DNA from: UBA5399 sp964464145
GTDB lineage: Bacteria > Bacillota > Clostridia > Christensenellales > Christensenellaceae
Direction: 5' to 3'
Assembly: GCA_964464145.1 (NCBI GenBank)
Contig: CAYXFB010000011.1
Span: forward strand, 1-54,159
Length of the DNA stretch: 54,159 bases
Below the pieces are notes generated by a model. It searched no databases. It was not told the DNA's origin and saw only the letters and a list, made by a program, of their open reading frames with translations. Shown here piece after piece: positions 1 to 6,518 of the stretch (the first letter of the stretch is position 1; each line of letters opens with the position of its first letter). Made by a program: the position numbers and the translations under genes.

Positions 1-257
1 CCTTTGATATTGTATCATCGAAAGCTGTTTTTACAGACTTTTTTTCACAGGGCCGAAAAGTAGATACTTATGCTTTTATCCGTTGTTTCAACATTTTTTA
101 GTTCTATGTATTCCATATCCAGCAGTTTTGCGATAAAATCTATTTGAAGCATTGTGTTCTCCTCTTGTAGGGTGTTGAGTAGTAACTTTAGTCTACAAGA
201 TTTTGAAGCACTTTGCTTCTTCTTTTTTCTTCCTACCCCAATCTTTAGTATAGAGCC
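1..257 (-). mobile_element. Truncated end of an ISL3-type insertion sequence
   Basis: Read on the minus strand from 257, the element starts GGCTCTATACTAAAGATTGG. A GG-initiated terminus of this kind is what I recall for ISL3-family inverted repeats. About 100 bases further is a good ribosome site (AGAGGAG) and an ATG opening a frame that resembles an ISL3 transposase N-terminus. The rest of the element lies beyond the window edge. It ends a few bases from the terminator hairpin of the adjacent hydrolase gene, so insertion was probably next to that terminator. Family assignment is inference; the second inverted repeat and the target duplication cannot be seen. Confidence 0.5.
45..152 (-). pseudogene. 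ISL3-like transposase N-terminal fragment (35 aa, early stop)
   Basis: ATG at 152 preceded by AGAGGAGAACACA opens a 35-residue frame starting MLQIDFIAKLLDMEYIEL and ending with TGA at 45-47. ISL3 transposases usually begin with such a DFI-KLL helix followed by two beta strands and a CPxCG zinc motif. Here the frame stops where the zinc motif should begin, and bases 1-44 show no clear CPxCG in any frame, so the gene looks broken by a stop or small indel. It could instead be an unrelated small open frame. The neighbouring inverted-repeat-like end supports the transposase reading. Confidence 0.45.
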
Positions 258-263
258 AAAGAA

Positions 264-296
264 AACGCCGTGCGTAAAAAGGATATGTACGGCGTT
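264..296 (-). terminator. Terminator of the hydrolase gene
   Basis: AACGCCGT pairs with ACGGCGTT (8 bp, extendable with wobble pairs) around a loop, followed on the minus strand by TTTTCTTT. It lies 22 bases past the hydrolase stop codon. On the plus strand it is also followed by CTTTTT, so it could act both ways. Confidence 0.7.
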
Positions 297-318
297 CTTT
301 TTGTAATGATCTTTCGTA

Positions 319-1275
319 TCAGATGTCCATATAGCGTGCCAGAAAGCTGTCCACTGTGCTCCAGTACAGTTCGGGCTCTTTCTCCGCACTCAGCCAGTGC
401 CCCGCGCCCTGCACCGCAAGCCGCTGCTTCTCGCACGCGGCCGCCTCGTAGTTTTTATCCAACATAGAAAACGGAACAAATTCGTCCGCTGTACCGTGCA
501 CAAACAATGTGGGCGTTTTAGAACGCTTTAAGCGCGCTATACTTGACGCTTCTTTAAAAGAATAGCCCGCGCGCCCTTTGGACATAAGGTTGGCTATATA
601 CAAAAAAGGAAATTGCGGCAGAGAGAAAACCTTTTTTAACTGGTAGGTAAATTCCTCCCAGACAGTGGTATAGCCACAGTCTTCCACCGCCGCCACCACG
701 TTTTTGGGCAACTCTAACCCGGTGGTCATCATCACCGTTGCACCGCCCATAGAACCGCCCGTAAGCACTATTTTTGCATCGGTATCCCTGCTTAATATAA
801 TATCAATCCACAGTAGCATATCTTTAGAATCCAGCCAGCCCATGCCCAAATAACCGCCGCCGCTGTTACCGCAGCCGCGCAAATCCGGCAAAAGCAGATT
901 ATAACCCGCGTCGTAAAAATGACGTGAGCAACCGCCCATATTCAGCCCGTTGCCCGTAAAGCCGTGGCATATTATCACCCATTTGTGAGAATTTGAAGCC
1001 GCGACTAGTATGCGCCCAAATAGCGGCGCGCCGTCCCCTGCCATTATGCGGTGCTCCTCAAAGCTTTGTCTTTGAAGCCAGGCGCATGCCTCCGCTTCTG
1101 CCGTTCTGTCAAGACCCGACATATCCTCCGCGTTGGTATCAAGCACCACGTTTTTGGGCACTTTAGACTTCACCGCTACATTAAACACCTTGTTTGCTAT
1201 TACGTGCACCACCGCAAAAATCGCAACAACAACTCCAACGGCTATGCACAATACTATAATCCACGTCACATCCAT
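319..1275 (-). CDS. Membrane-anchored alpha/beta hydrolase (YqkD-like)
   Basis: 318 residues. The N-terminus is one hydrophobic segment (about residues 4-28), probably a signal anchor, followed by an alpha/beta-hydrolase domain. Visible motifs: oxyanion-hole HGFTG (104-108), nucleophile elbow GGSMGG with Ser175, acid Asp264 in HGTADEFVP and His293 in GAGHW, giving a complete Ser-Asp-His triad. The product is likely a serine esterase or peptidase-like hydrolase of the COG1073 type acting at the outer membrane face; the substrate cannot be told. It lies 9 bases downstream of the glutaredoxin-like gene and is probably cotranscribed with it. Start ATG has AGCGGGGG just upstream. Confidence 0.85.
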   Translation of the reverse strand: MDVTWIIVLCIAVGVVVAIFAVVHVIANKVFNVAVKSKVPKNVVLDTNAEDMSGLDRTAEAEACAWLQRQSFEEHRIMAGDGAPLFGRILVAASNSHKWVIICHGFTGNGLNMGGCSRHFYDAGYNLLLPDLRGCGNSGGGYLGMGWLDSKDMLLWIDIILSRDTDAKIVLTGGSMGGATVMMTTGLELPKNVVAAVEDCGYTTVWEEFTYQLKKVFSLPQFPFLYIANLMSKGRAGYSFKEASSIARLKRSKTPTLFVHGTADEFVPFSMLDKNYEAAACEKQRLAVQGAGHWLSAEKEPELYWSTVDSFLARYMDI

Positions 1276-1284
1276 GCCCCCGCT

Positions 1285-1548
1285 CTATGCCAAAGCTTCG
1301 CGAAACACCGTTTCCACAGCGGCAAGCGTGGGAACGCCCTCGTGCACCTTTACGTCGTCCACAAAAAACGTGGGCACATACCAGTAATCGTAGCCCTCCG
1401 TTTTTTCACTTTCCCAGTTTTCGTCTATCACTTCAATCTCCACCTCGTTGTATTCAGGATGCTGCTTGCGCAGCTTATCCATCATTTCAAAGGCGTGCTT
1501 GCAGTGCGGGCAGGTATCCAAAACCATCATTTTAACATGCTTTGCCAT
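1285..1548 (-). CDS. Glutaredoxin/thioredoxin-like protein (CPHC)
   Basis: 87 residues, a minimal thioredoxin fold. The redox motif is C13-P-H-C16 after the first beta strand, and YVPTFFV carries the cis-proline typical of the fold. It lacks a signal peptide, so it acts in the cytoplasm as a small thiol-disulfide oxidoreductase. CPHC is the DsbA-type dipeptide rather than the CPYC of classical glutaredoxin, so its redox potential may be oxidising. The start is set by GGAGG 8 bases upstream of the ATG. First gene of a two-gene minus-strand unit with the hydrolase, divergent from thyA. Confidence 0.8.
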   Translation of the reverse strand: MAKHVKMMVLDTCPHCKHAFEMMDKLRKQHPEYNEVEIEVIDENWESEKTEGYDYWYVPTFFVDDVKVHEGVPTLAAVETVFREALA

Positions 1549-1601
1549 GTGTGATCCTCCAAAAATAAGTTTTCAATATATTTTATCATAATATGCGAGT
1601 T

Positions 1602-1629
1602 TTGAAACCCCTTCATTATATGGTATAAT
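1602..1629 (+). promoter_or_regulatory. Promoter of thyA-folA
   Basis: TTGAAA, 16-base spacer, TATAAT, about 36 bases upstream of the thyA ATG. A good sigma-A type match in an AT-rich divergent intergenic region. Confidence 0.65.
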
Positions 1630-1665
1630 AATCGAATATATTCGGACTTTATTTGGAGGTTTTTT

Positions 1666-2496
1666 ATGAGTCGCGCAGACGAAATTTTCATACAGAATTG
1701 CAAGGATATACTGGAAAACGGCTTTTGGGACAGTGAATACGATGTGCGGCCGGTGTGGGAGGACGGCGCGCCCGCGCATACCGTGAAGCGCTTTGGGATA
1801 GTGAATCGCTACGATCTTTCGGAGGAATTTCCCGCGCTGACACTGCGAAAGACTTTTTTCAAATCGGCGGTGGACGAGCTGCTGTGGATATGGCAGAAAA
1901 AATCAAGCAACATAAGCGACCTTTCCAGCCGGATATGGGATGCCTGGGCGGACGAGGAGGGCAGTATAGGAAAGGCGTACGGATATCAGCTGGGCGTCAA
2001 GCATAGCTACCCCGAGGGCGAGATGGATCAGGTGGACAGGGTGCTTTTCGATCTCAAAAACAACCCGCTCTCTCGGCGCATAATGACCAATTTATACAAT
2101 CATCACGATTTGAGCGAAATGCGGCTGTATCCATGCGCGTACAGCGTAACCTTCAATGTGACGGGCAAAAAGCTCAACGCTGTGCTAAACCAGCGCAGCC
2201 AGGATATGCTGGTGGCGAACAACTGGAACGTGGCGCAATACGCGGCGCTTGTGCATATGTTTGCGCAGGTATCCGGCCTGCTTGCGGGCGAGCTGGTGCA
2301 CGTGATAGCGGATGCGCACATATATGACAGACACATTCCCATCGTGGAGCAGATAATAGCGCGAAAACCATACGCCGCGCCCAAGCTGTGGATGGACGAG
2401 ACCATAAATGATTTTTATGCGTTCACCAAGGACAGCATTAAGCTTGTGGACTATGAAGCGCACGAGCTGGACGTTAAAATACCCGTGGCGGTGTGA
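1666..2496 (+). CDS. thyA: Thymidylate synthase
   Basis: 276 residues, the normal length for ThyA. It methylates dUMP to dTMP with methylene-tetrahydrofolate, releasing dihydrofolate. The active-site cysteine is C157 in LYPCAYSV, followed by the dUMP-binding QRSQD block and the N-W-N segment that aligns with the family's folate/dUMP-contacting Asn; HVIADAHIYDRH is the conserved C-terminal block. ATG preceded by TTTGGAGG. The gene directly downstream, 9 bases away, is folA, which regenerates tetrahydrofolate from the dihydrofolate this enzyme makes, a classic thymidylate-cycle operon. Confidence 0.97.
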   Translation: MSRADEIFIQNCKDILENGFWDSEYDVRPVWEDGAPAHTVKRFGIVNRYDLSEEFPALTLRKTFFKSAVDELLWIWQKKSSNISDLSSRIWDAWADEEGSIGKAYGYQLGVKHSYPEGEMDQVDRVLFDLKNNPLSRRIMTNLYNHHDLSEMRLYPCAYSVTFNVTGKKLNAVLNQRSQDMLVANNWNVAQYAALVHMFAQVSGLLAGELVHVIADAHIYDRHIPIVEQIIARKPYAAPKLWMDETINDFYAFTKDSIKLVDYEAHELDVKIPVAV

Positions 2497-2505
2497 GGGG
2501 GAAAT

Positions 2506-3021
2506 ATGAATTTTATTGTAGCTGTGGACAAAAATTGGGGAATAGGGAAGGATGGCGACCTGCTTTTTCATCTTTCGCCCGATATGAAATATTTTCGTGA
2601 GAAGACCAAAGGCAAGGTGGTGGTGATGGGCGAGGCCACGCTGCGCTCTCTGCCTGGCGGGAAGCCGCTGCCCGGCAGGACGAATATTGTGCTGTCTGAC
2701 GACGAGGGTTTTGCCTGCGAGGGTGCGGTTCTTTGCCGCAGTATGGAGCAGCTTTTTGAAGCGATGGGCAAATACAGCAGCGAGGATGTTTTCGTGATAG
2801 GCGGCGCGTCCGTGTATAATCAGCTTATGGATTGCTGCGACACGGCCTACATAACCAAAGTGCAGGCCGAAAAAGAGCATGACACGGCGATAAATCCGCT
2901 GGATGGACGAGCGGGCTGGCGTTTGGCCGAGACCTCAGAGCCCGCCGCGCATGAGGGAATAATATTCACATTCAACGTGTATAAAAACGACGATGTGAGG
3001 ACGCGCCCGGGCGCGCGCTGA
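2506..3021 (+). CDS. folA: Dihydrofolate reductase
   Basis: 171 residues. NADPH-dependent reduction of dihydrofolate to tetrahydrofolate. Visible family features: N-terminal IVAVDKNWGIGKDGDLLFHL (substrate/cofactor-binding first strand and Met20-like loop), VVVMGEATLRSLP, LPGRTNIVLS (NADPH phosphate binding), and VFVIGGASVYNQLM (second glycine motif). Shine-Dalgarno GAGGGGG precedes the ATG. Cotranscribed with thyA. The C-terminal tail DDVRTRPGAR extends slightly past the usual last strand. A strong terminator follows at 3055. Confidence 0.96.
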   Translation: MNFIVAVDKNWGIGKDGDLLFHLSPDMKYFREKTKGKVVVMGEATLRSLPGGKPLPGRTNIVLSDDEGFACEGAVLCRSMEQLFEAMGKYSSEDVFVIGGASVYNQLMDCCDTAYITKVQAEKEHDTAINPLDGRAGWRLAETSEPAAHEGIIFTFNVYKNDDVRTRPGAR

Positions 3022-3054
3022 TAGCGCCATATAAATACTACTTCGCAAGAAAAT

Positions 3055-3092
3055 AGCCGCTCCCTAAGCTAGGGCAGCGGCTGGTATTTTTT
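3055..3092 (+). terminator. Terminator between folA and glnA
   Basis: AGCCGCT-CCCTA pairs with TAGGG-AGCGGCT (12 bp, one bulged C), followed by GGTATTTTTT. It lies between the convergent folA and glnA ends and probably serves both; the minus-strand side is followed only by ATTTTC. Confidence 0.8.
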
Positions 3093-3132
3093 AACAAATT
3101 TACGTGACCGACCTTTTGGTCATATACTCGCG

Positions 3133-4464
3133 TCAATATCTGGTCAGGTACTGATCGCGCTCCCAATCGTGCACGTGTGAGGAATAATCCAGCCATTCCT
3201 CCTCCTTGCCCTTGAGGTATTTGCGGAAGGCGCTTTCGCCCAGCACGGCCAGCATAAGCTCGTCCTTTTTGAAATCCTGTATGGCGTCGAACATATTCTG
3301 CGGCATGCGCTTTATCTTATGCGTTTTCTGCTCCTCCGGCGTTAGTGTGTATATGTTTTTGTTTACCGGCGGCGGCGGAACGGCGCCGTTTTTCAAGCCC
3401 TCAAGCCCGGCTGCCAGCGAAGCGGCGAAGGCCAGATAGGGGTTTGCCGATGGGTCGGGGTTGCGCAGCTCAAGACGCGTTGCCGAACCCTTTGCGTGAG
3501 GAACGCGCACCAGCGGGCTCCTGTTTTTGGCCGACCAGGCGATGTATAGCGGCGCCTCGTAGCCGGGCACCATGCGCTTGTAGGAATTTATTGTGGGGTT
3601 GGTGAGAAGCGCCATGCCGCGCGCGTGATCCAGCAGCCCCGCCATAAAACCGTAAGCTTCTTTGGAAAGCCCCAGCTCGTCACCCGCGTCGCAAAAAGCG
3701 TTGCCGCCCTCGCCCTTGAGCGACATATTTATGTGCATGCCGCTGCCCGCAACGCCGTATACAGGCTTGGGCATGAAGGTGGCGTGTAGATTGTGGTTTT
3801 GCGCTATGCGTTTCACAACTATTTTGAATGTCATAACGTCATCCGCCATTTTGAGCGCGTTGCCGTATTTAAAATCTATCTCGTGCTGACCTGCCGCGCA
3901 TTCGTGGTGTGAGGCCTCTATTTTGAAGCCCATTTCCTCCAGCGCTATGCAGATATCCCTGCGCGCCGCGCCGCCCGTATCAAGCGGTGCAAGGTCGAAA
4001 TAGCCGCCCTCGTCGTTTGTGTTTATTGTGGCCTTGCCGTGCTCGTCCTTCTCGAAGAGGAAAAATTCGCATTCCGGTCCGGTGTTGAATGTGTAGCCCA
4101 GCTTGGCCGCTTCCTCCAGCTGATTTTTCAATATGCGGCGCGGACAGGATTTATACGGTTCGCCCGCGGGCGTGTATACGTCGCAGATGAAACGCGCCGT
4201 GCGTCCCTTGGGGTTAGACCAGGGGAACACCTCGAAGGTGTCTATATCGGGCATCAGCATCATGTCCGATTCTTCAATACGCGCGAAGCCGTCTATGGAC
4301 GAGCCGTCAAACATGCAGCCCTCATCCACAATTTTGTCAAGATTACTGGCCATGACCGTTATGTTTTTGAGTATACCGAAAATGTCGGTAAACTGCAGGC
4401 GCAGAAATTTGATGTCCTTTTCCTTTATTATTGTGTGCAGATCCTGTTTTGTATATTTTGACAT
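3133..4464 (-). CDS. glnA: Glutamine synthetase, type I
   Basis: 443 residues, the length of the Gram-positive GSI-alpha class. ATP-dependent amidation of glutamate with ammonia; forms a cytoplasmic dodecamer. Landmarks in order: FDGSSIDGFARIEESDM (beta-grasp loop that completes the neighbouring active site), GPECEFFLFE (metal ligands), GVAGSGMHINMSL (His/Gly ATP-binding block), NPTINSYKRMVPGYEAP (glutamate flap) and RLELRNPDPSANPYLA (C-terminal ligands). The ATG is preceded by AAGGGAGAA. It is monocistronic between terminators, with its own promoter. No GlnR-type operator was recognised with confidence. Confidence 0.97.
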   Translation of the reverse strand: MSKYTKQDLHTIIKEKDIKFLRLQFTDIFGILKNITVMASNLDKIVDEGCMFDGSSIDGFARIEESDMMLMPDIDTFEVFPWSNPKGRTARFICDVYTPAGEPYKSCPRRILKNQLEEAAKLGYTFNTGPECEFFLFEKDEHGKATINTNDEGGYFDLAPLDTGGAARRDICIALEEMGFKIEASHHECAAGQHEIDFKYGNALKMADDVMTFKIVVKRIAQNHNLHATFMPKPVYGVAGSGMHINMSLKGEGGNAFCDAGDELGLSKEAYGFMAGLLDHARGMALLTNPTINSYKRMVPGYEAPLYIAWSAKNRSPLVRVPHAKGSATRLELRNPDPSANPYLAFAASLAAGLEGLKNGAVPPPPVNKNIYTLTPEEQKTHKIKRMPQNMFDAIQDFKKDELMLAVLGESAFRKYLKGKEEEWLDYSSHVHDWERDQYLTRY

Positions 4465-4499
4465 ATATGTTCTCCCTTAAAAAAATCAATATCCTATTT

Positions 4500-4529
4500 A
4501 TTATATATCACCACTTGCGGGCGAGGCAA
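4500..4529 (-). promoter_or_regulatory. Promoter of glnA
   Basis: On the minus strand TTGCCT, 18-base spacer, TATAAT, ending 36 bases before the glnA start codon. The spacer is one base longer than ideal. Confidence 0.55.
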
Positions 4530-4545
4530 GCATCTAAATTTTCAA

Positions 4546-4573
4546 CCAAAAAAGCCTCCACTGTGGGAGGCTC
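4546..4573 (-). terminator. Terminator of the YerB-like lipoprotein gene
   Basis: AGCCTCC pairs with GGAGGCT around a short loop, followed on the minus strand by TTTTTTGG; it begins 5 bases past the stop codon. The plus side also has TTTTTT, so it is probably bidirectional and insulates the glnA promoter. Confidence 0.85.
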
Positions 4574-4577
4574 TTTT

Positions 4578-5816
4578 TTATGGCTGATCTGTGTTTGTGC
4601 GGTATTCTGTGCCGTCCGCGTATTTTACATCCACCTGTTTGTCGTTCGGGTACATCTCTATCCAGGTGTTGCCGGGCGTGAATATTATCTCCTCGCCCTT
4701 ATCGTCGTAATATATCGTGGGTGCGTTGGCGGCGTTGTCACGCTTCCATGTTCCCGTTATGTGCTTGCCGTGTATTATGAACTCTGCCGGGCCTTCGCCA
4801 AATACGTCCACCTTCTTGCGCCCCTGCTCGTTGGGGAAATCATATACGGTTACGTACTGCACCACAAGATTTTGCACCTCAAGCGGCTTGCCCGTTTCCT
4901 CGGCAATAAATTCCTTGCCGCTCATATAGCGTATCAGCTTATCAGAAGCCGCGTCATAGCGGTATTCCACCCAGCCGGGCTTCGCCCAAAAATCCGCGCC
5001 TGTGTTGTTTTGAGACCAAAACGCGAGGCCGATCTTTTCTATTGCCGGGCGCTCCGCATAGTCTTCAAGCGGATAAAATTTGAAGGGTTTTCTCTGCGCG
5101 GGCTCGTAATTATATACCTCAAGATCCTTGTGCAGCTCAGTGTAGGCGGTGTGTTCCAGCGCCTTGCCCGTGTTTTTGCGGCGGTATATGTAGTTCGCGT
5201 TCGACGCGCCCTTGCCGGCGCCGTTTATGCGTACCTTTATATGGTCGTTGCTGGGGCCCCAAATGTAGCTTTCCAGGCCGGGGGTCTCCGCGCCGCCCTG
5301 ATGCACGTAAAGCGCATCCCACTCGCCCTGTATCCACTGATGATAGTAGCGCGAGGAGCGCACGGGTCCAACGTCCAGCTCTTCGGGCGAATCGGTACGC
5401 CAAAGTATATCGTTGAATACGCAGGTGAAGCGCGTGTCTATACCCTCTATCATCGTTTCATATACAACGTCCGCCCACTGTATGCCCTTTTGCGGACGCG
5501 CGGGAGGTTCGTTTTCTATTTGCACTATTATGGGTTTGTAGGTAGTGTTAACACCGCGCAGACCCGTGGTGGGCGAAGCGTCCTCCGGTGTGGGGTCGGG
5601 CGTGGGCTCGGCGGTGGGCTCTGCTGATGCGGCTGCCTCCTGCGTGGCGGCGGGCGCCTGCGAAGCGCTTTGCGTGGCGGCGGGCGCGGCCGGCTGCTCC
5701 GTTTGCGGTGCGGATGGGGGTTCGGCGGCGGGTGCCTGCTCCTGCGCGGGCGCGCAACCAAACAATACGCCGAACGCTAAAATTGCGCAGAGCGCAATGA
5801 TCAAAACTCTCTTCAT
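4578..5816 (-). CDS. DUF3048 (YerB-like) lipoprotein
   Basis: 412 residues from the ATG at 5816, chosen because AGGAAAGGA lies just upstream and the protein then starts MKRVLIIALCAILAFGVLFGC, a lipoprotein signal with lipobox LFGC. An upstream in-frame ATG at 5861 would bury the signal. Residues about 20-85 are a low-complexity Ala/Pro/Glu/Thr linker. The rest matches the YerB/DUF3048 architecture: TTYKPIIVQIENEPPARPQKGIQWADVVYE, then GPVRSSRYYH and a C-terminal beta-rich half ending near GNTWIEMYP. The exact function is not known; the protein is exported and membrane-anchored, possibly cell-envelope related. Monocistronic, with own promoter and terminator. Confidence 0.88.
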   Translation of the reverse strand: MKRVLIIALCAILAFGVLFGCAPAQEQAPAAEPPSAPQTEQPAAPAATQSASQAPAATQEAAASAEPTAEPTPDPTPEDASPTTGLRGVNTTYKPIIVQIENEPPARPQKGIQWADVVYETMIEGIDTRFTCVFNDILWRTDSPEELDVGPVRSSRYYHQWIQGEWDALYVHQGGAETPGLESYIWGPSNDHIKVRINGAGKGASNANYIYRRKNTGKALEHTAYTELHKDLEVYNYEPAQRKPFKFYPLEDYAERPAIEKIGLAFWSQNNTGADFWAKPGWVEYRYDAASDKLIRYMSGKEFIAEETGKPLEVQNLVVQYVTVYDFPNEQGRKKVDVFGEGPAEFIIHGKHITGTWKRDNAANAPTIYYDDKGEEIIFTPGNTWIEMYPNDKQVDVKYADGTEYRTNTDQP

Positions 5817-5901
5817 GTCAAAAAGGTCCTTTCCTGCATAAACTGCGCTCATGCCGTCCAAAACGTTCCTAATTTGCGGCTGCGCATAAAAATACTATTA
5901 A

Positions 5902-5929
5902 ATTATACCACAACGCTTTGCTAATTCAA
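5902..5929 (-). promoter_or_regulatory. Promoter of the YerB-like gene
   Basis: Minus-strand TTGAAT, 16-base spacer, TATAAT, 86 bases upstream of the chosen start codon. It is divergent from the divIC promoter. Confidence 0.6.
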
Positions 5930-5969
5930 TAGCTTTTTAGATAGGGTCCGCGCACAAACGCACCGCCGC

Positions 5970-5998
5970 TTGAAGAATTTGTGCCGCTGTGCTATTAT
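5970..5998 (+). promoter_or_regulatory. Promoter of divIC
   Basis: TTGAAG, 17-base spacer, TATTAT. The predicted start of transcription falls near 6005, which rules out the GTG at 6001 as a start codon and supports the TTG at 6028. Confidence 0.6.
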
Positions 5999-6027
5999 GA
6001 GTGAAAACAGTGGAACGGAGGCGCGCT

Positions 6028-6477
6028 TTGGCAGGCAAGAGATCCGGTTTTGGCCGGCTGAAGATAATAATTCTCATAGGGGTGCTGATATATGTGGGCA
6101 TAAGCTACGTTAGCCAGCAATCCGTTTTGAGTGCGCAGTTAAAAAAGCAGGAGGAGCTGAAGCAGCAGCAGGAAGAGCTGGAGCGGCAGCTTGATTTCAA
6201 AAAAAGCGAGCTGGATTATATAGGCTCTGATGAATATGTGGAGCAGCAGGCCAGAGAACGACTGGGCTGGATAAAAGAGGACGAAATAAAATACGTGGAC
6301 GGAACCACCTCCACAAATCCACCGCCCGGGCAGGACGCGCAAACGCAGGAGGGCGATACGGGCGGGGCAACCGGAGACCAGGCGGGGAATCAGGCGAGCG
6401 GAGAGCCGCAGTCCAGCGAAACGCCCACGGGAGGTGAACCGCAAGAGGGTGGAGATCAAGGGCCGCCGGCGGAATAA
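6028..6477 (+). CDS. divIC: Septum formation initiator (DivIC/FtsB-like)
   Basis: 149 residues from the TTG at 6028. This start is chosen because GGAGG ends 6 bases upstream and the likely promoter lies too close to an upstream in-frame GTG (6001). Bitopic layout: short basic cytoplasmic tail, one membrane segment (IIILIGVLIYVGISYVS), a coiled coil rich in Gln/Glu/Leu (about residues 33-65), then the family signature YIGSDEYVEQQARERLGWI. The C-terminal 50 residues are a disordered Gly/Pro/Gln/Glu tail. It is expected to act in the divisome with FtsL/DivIB outside the membrane. Monocistronic. Confidence 0.88.
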   Translation: MAGKRSGFGRLKIIILIGVLIYVGISYVSQQSVLSAQLKKQEELKQQQEELERQLDFKKSELDYIGSDEYVEQQARERLGWIKEDEIKYVDGTTSTNPPPGQDAQTQEGDTGGATGDQAGNQASGEPQSSETPTGGEPQEGGDQGPPAE

Positions 6478-6490
6478 GACACAAATAAAA

Positions 6491-6514
6491 ACCGGAAGTT
6501 TCATCTGGTTTTTT
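6491..6514 (+). terminator. Bidirectional terminator, divIC/tex
   Basis: ACCGGA pairs with TCTGGT (6 bp, one wobble) around a 7-base loop; followed by TTTTTT on the plus strand and TTTTT on the minus strand. Sits between convergent gene ends. Confidence 0.65.
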
Positions 6515-6518
6515 CATA

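Noticed and set aside
4431..5627. Open frame of 398 codons on the plus strand
   Set aside because: Antisense to the YerB-like lipoprotein gene, which has promoter, ribosome site, signal peptide and terminator.
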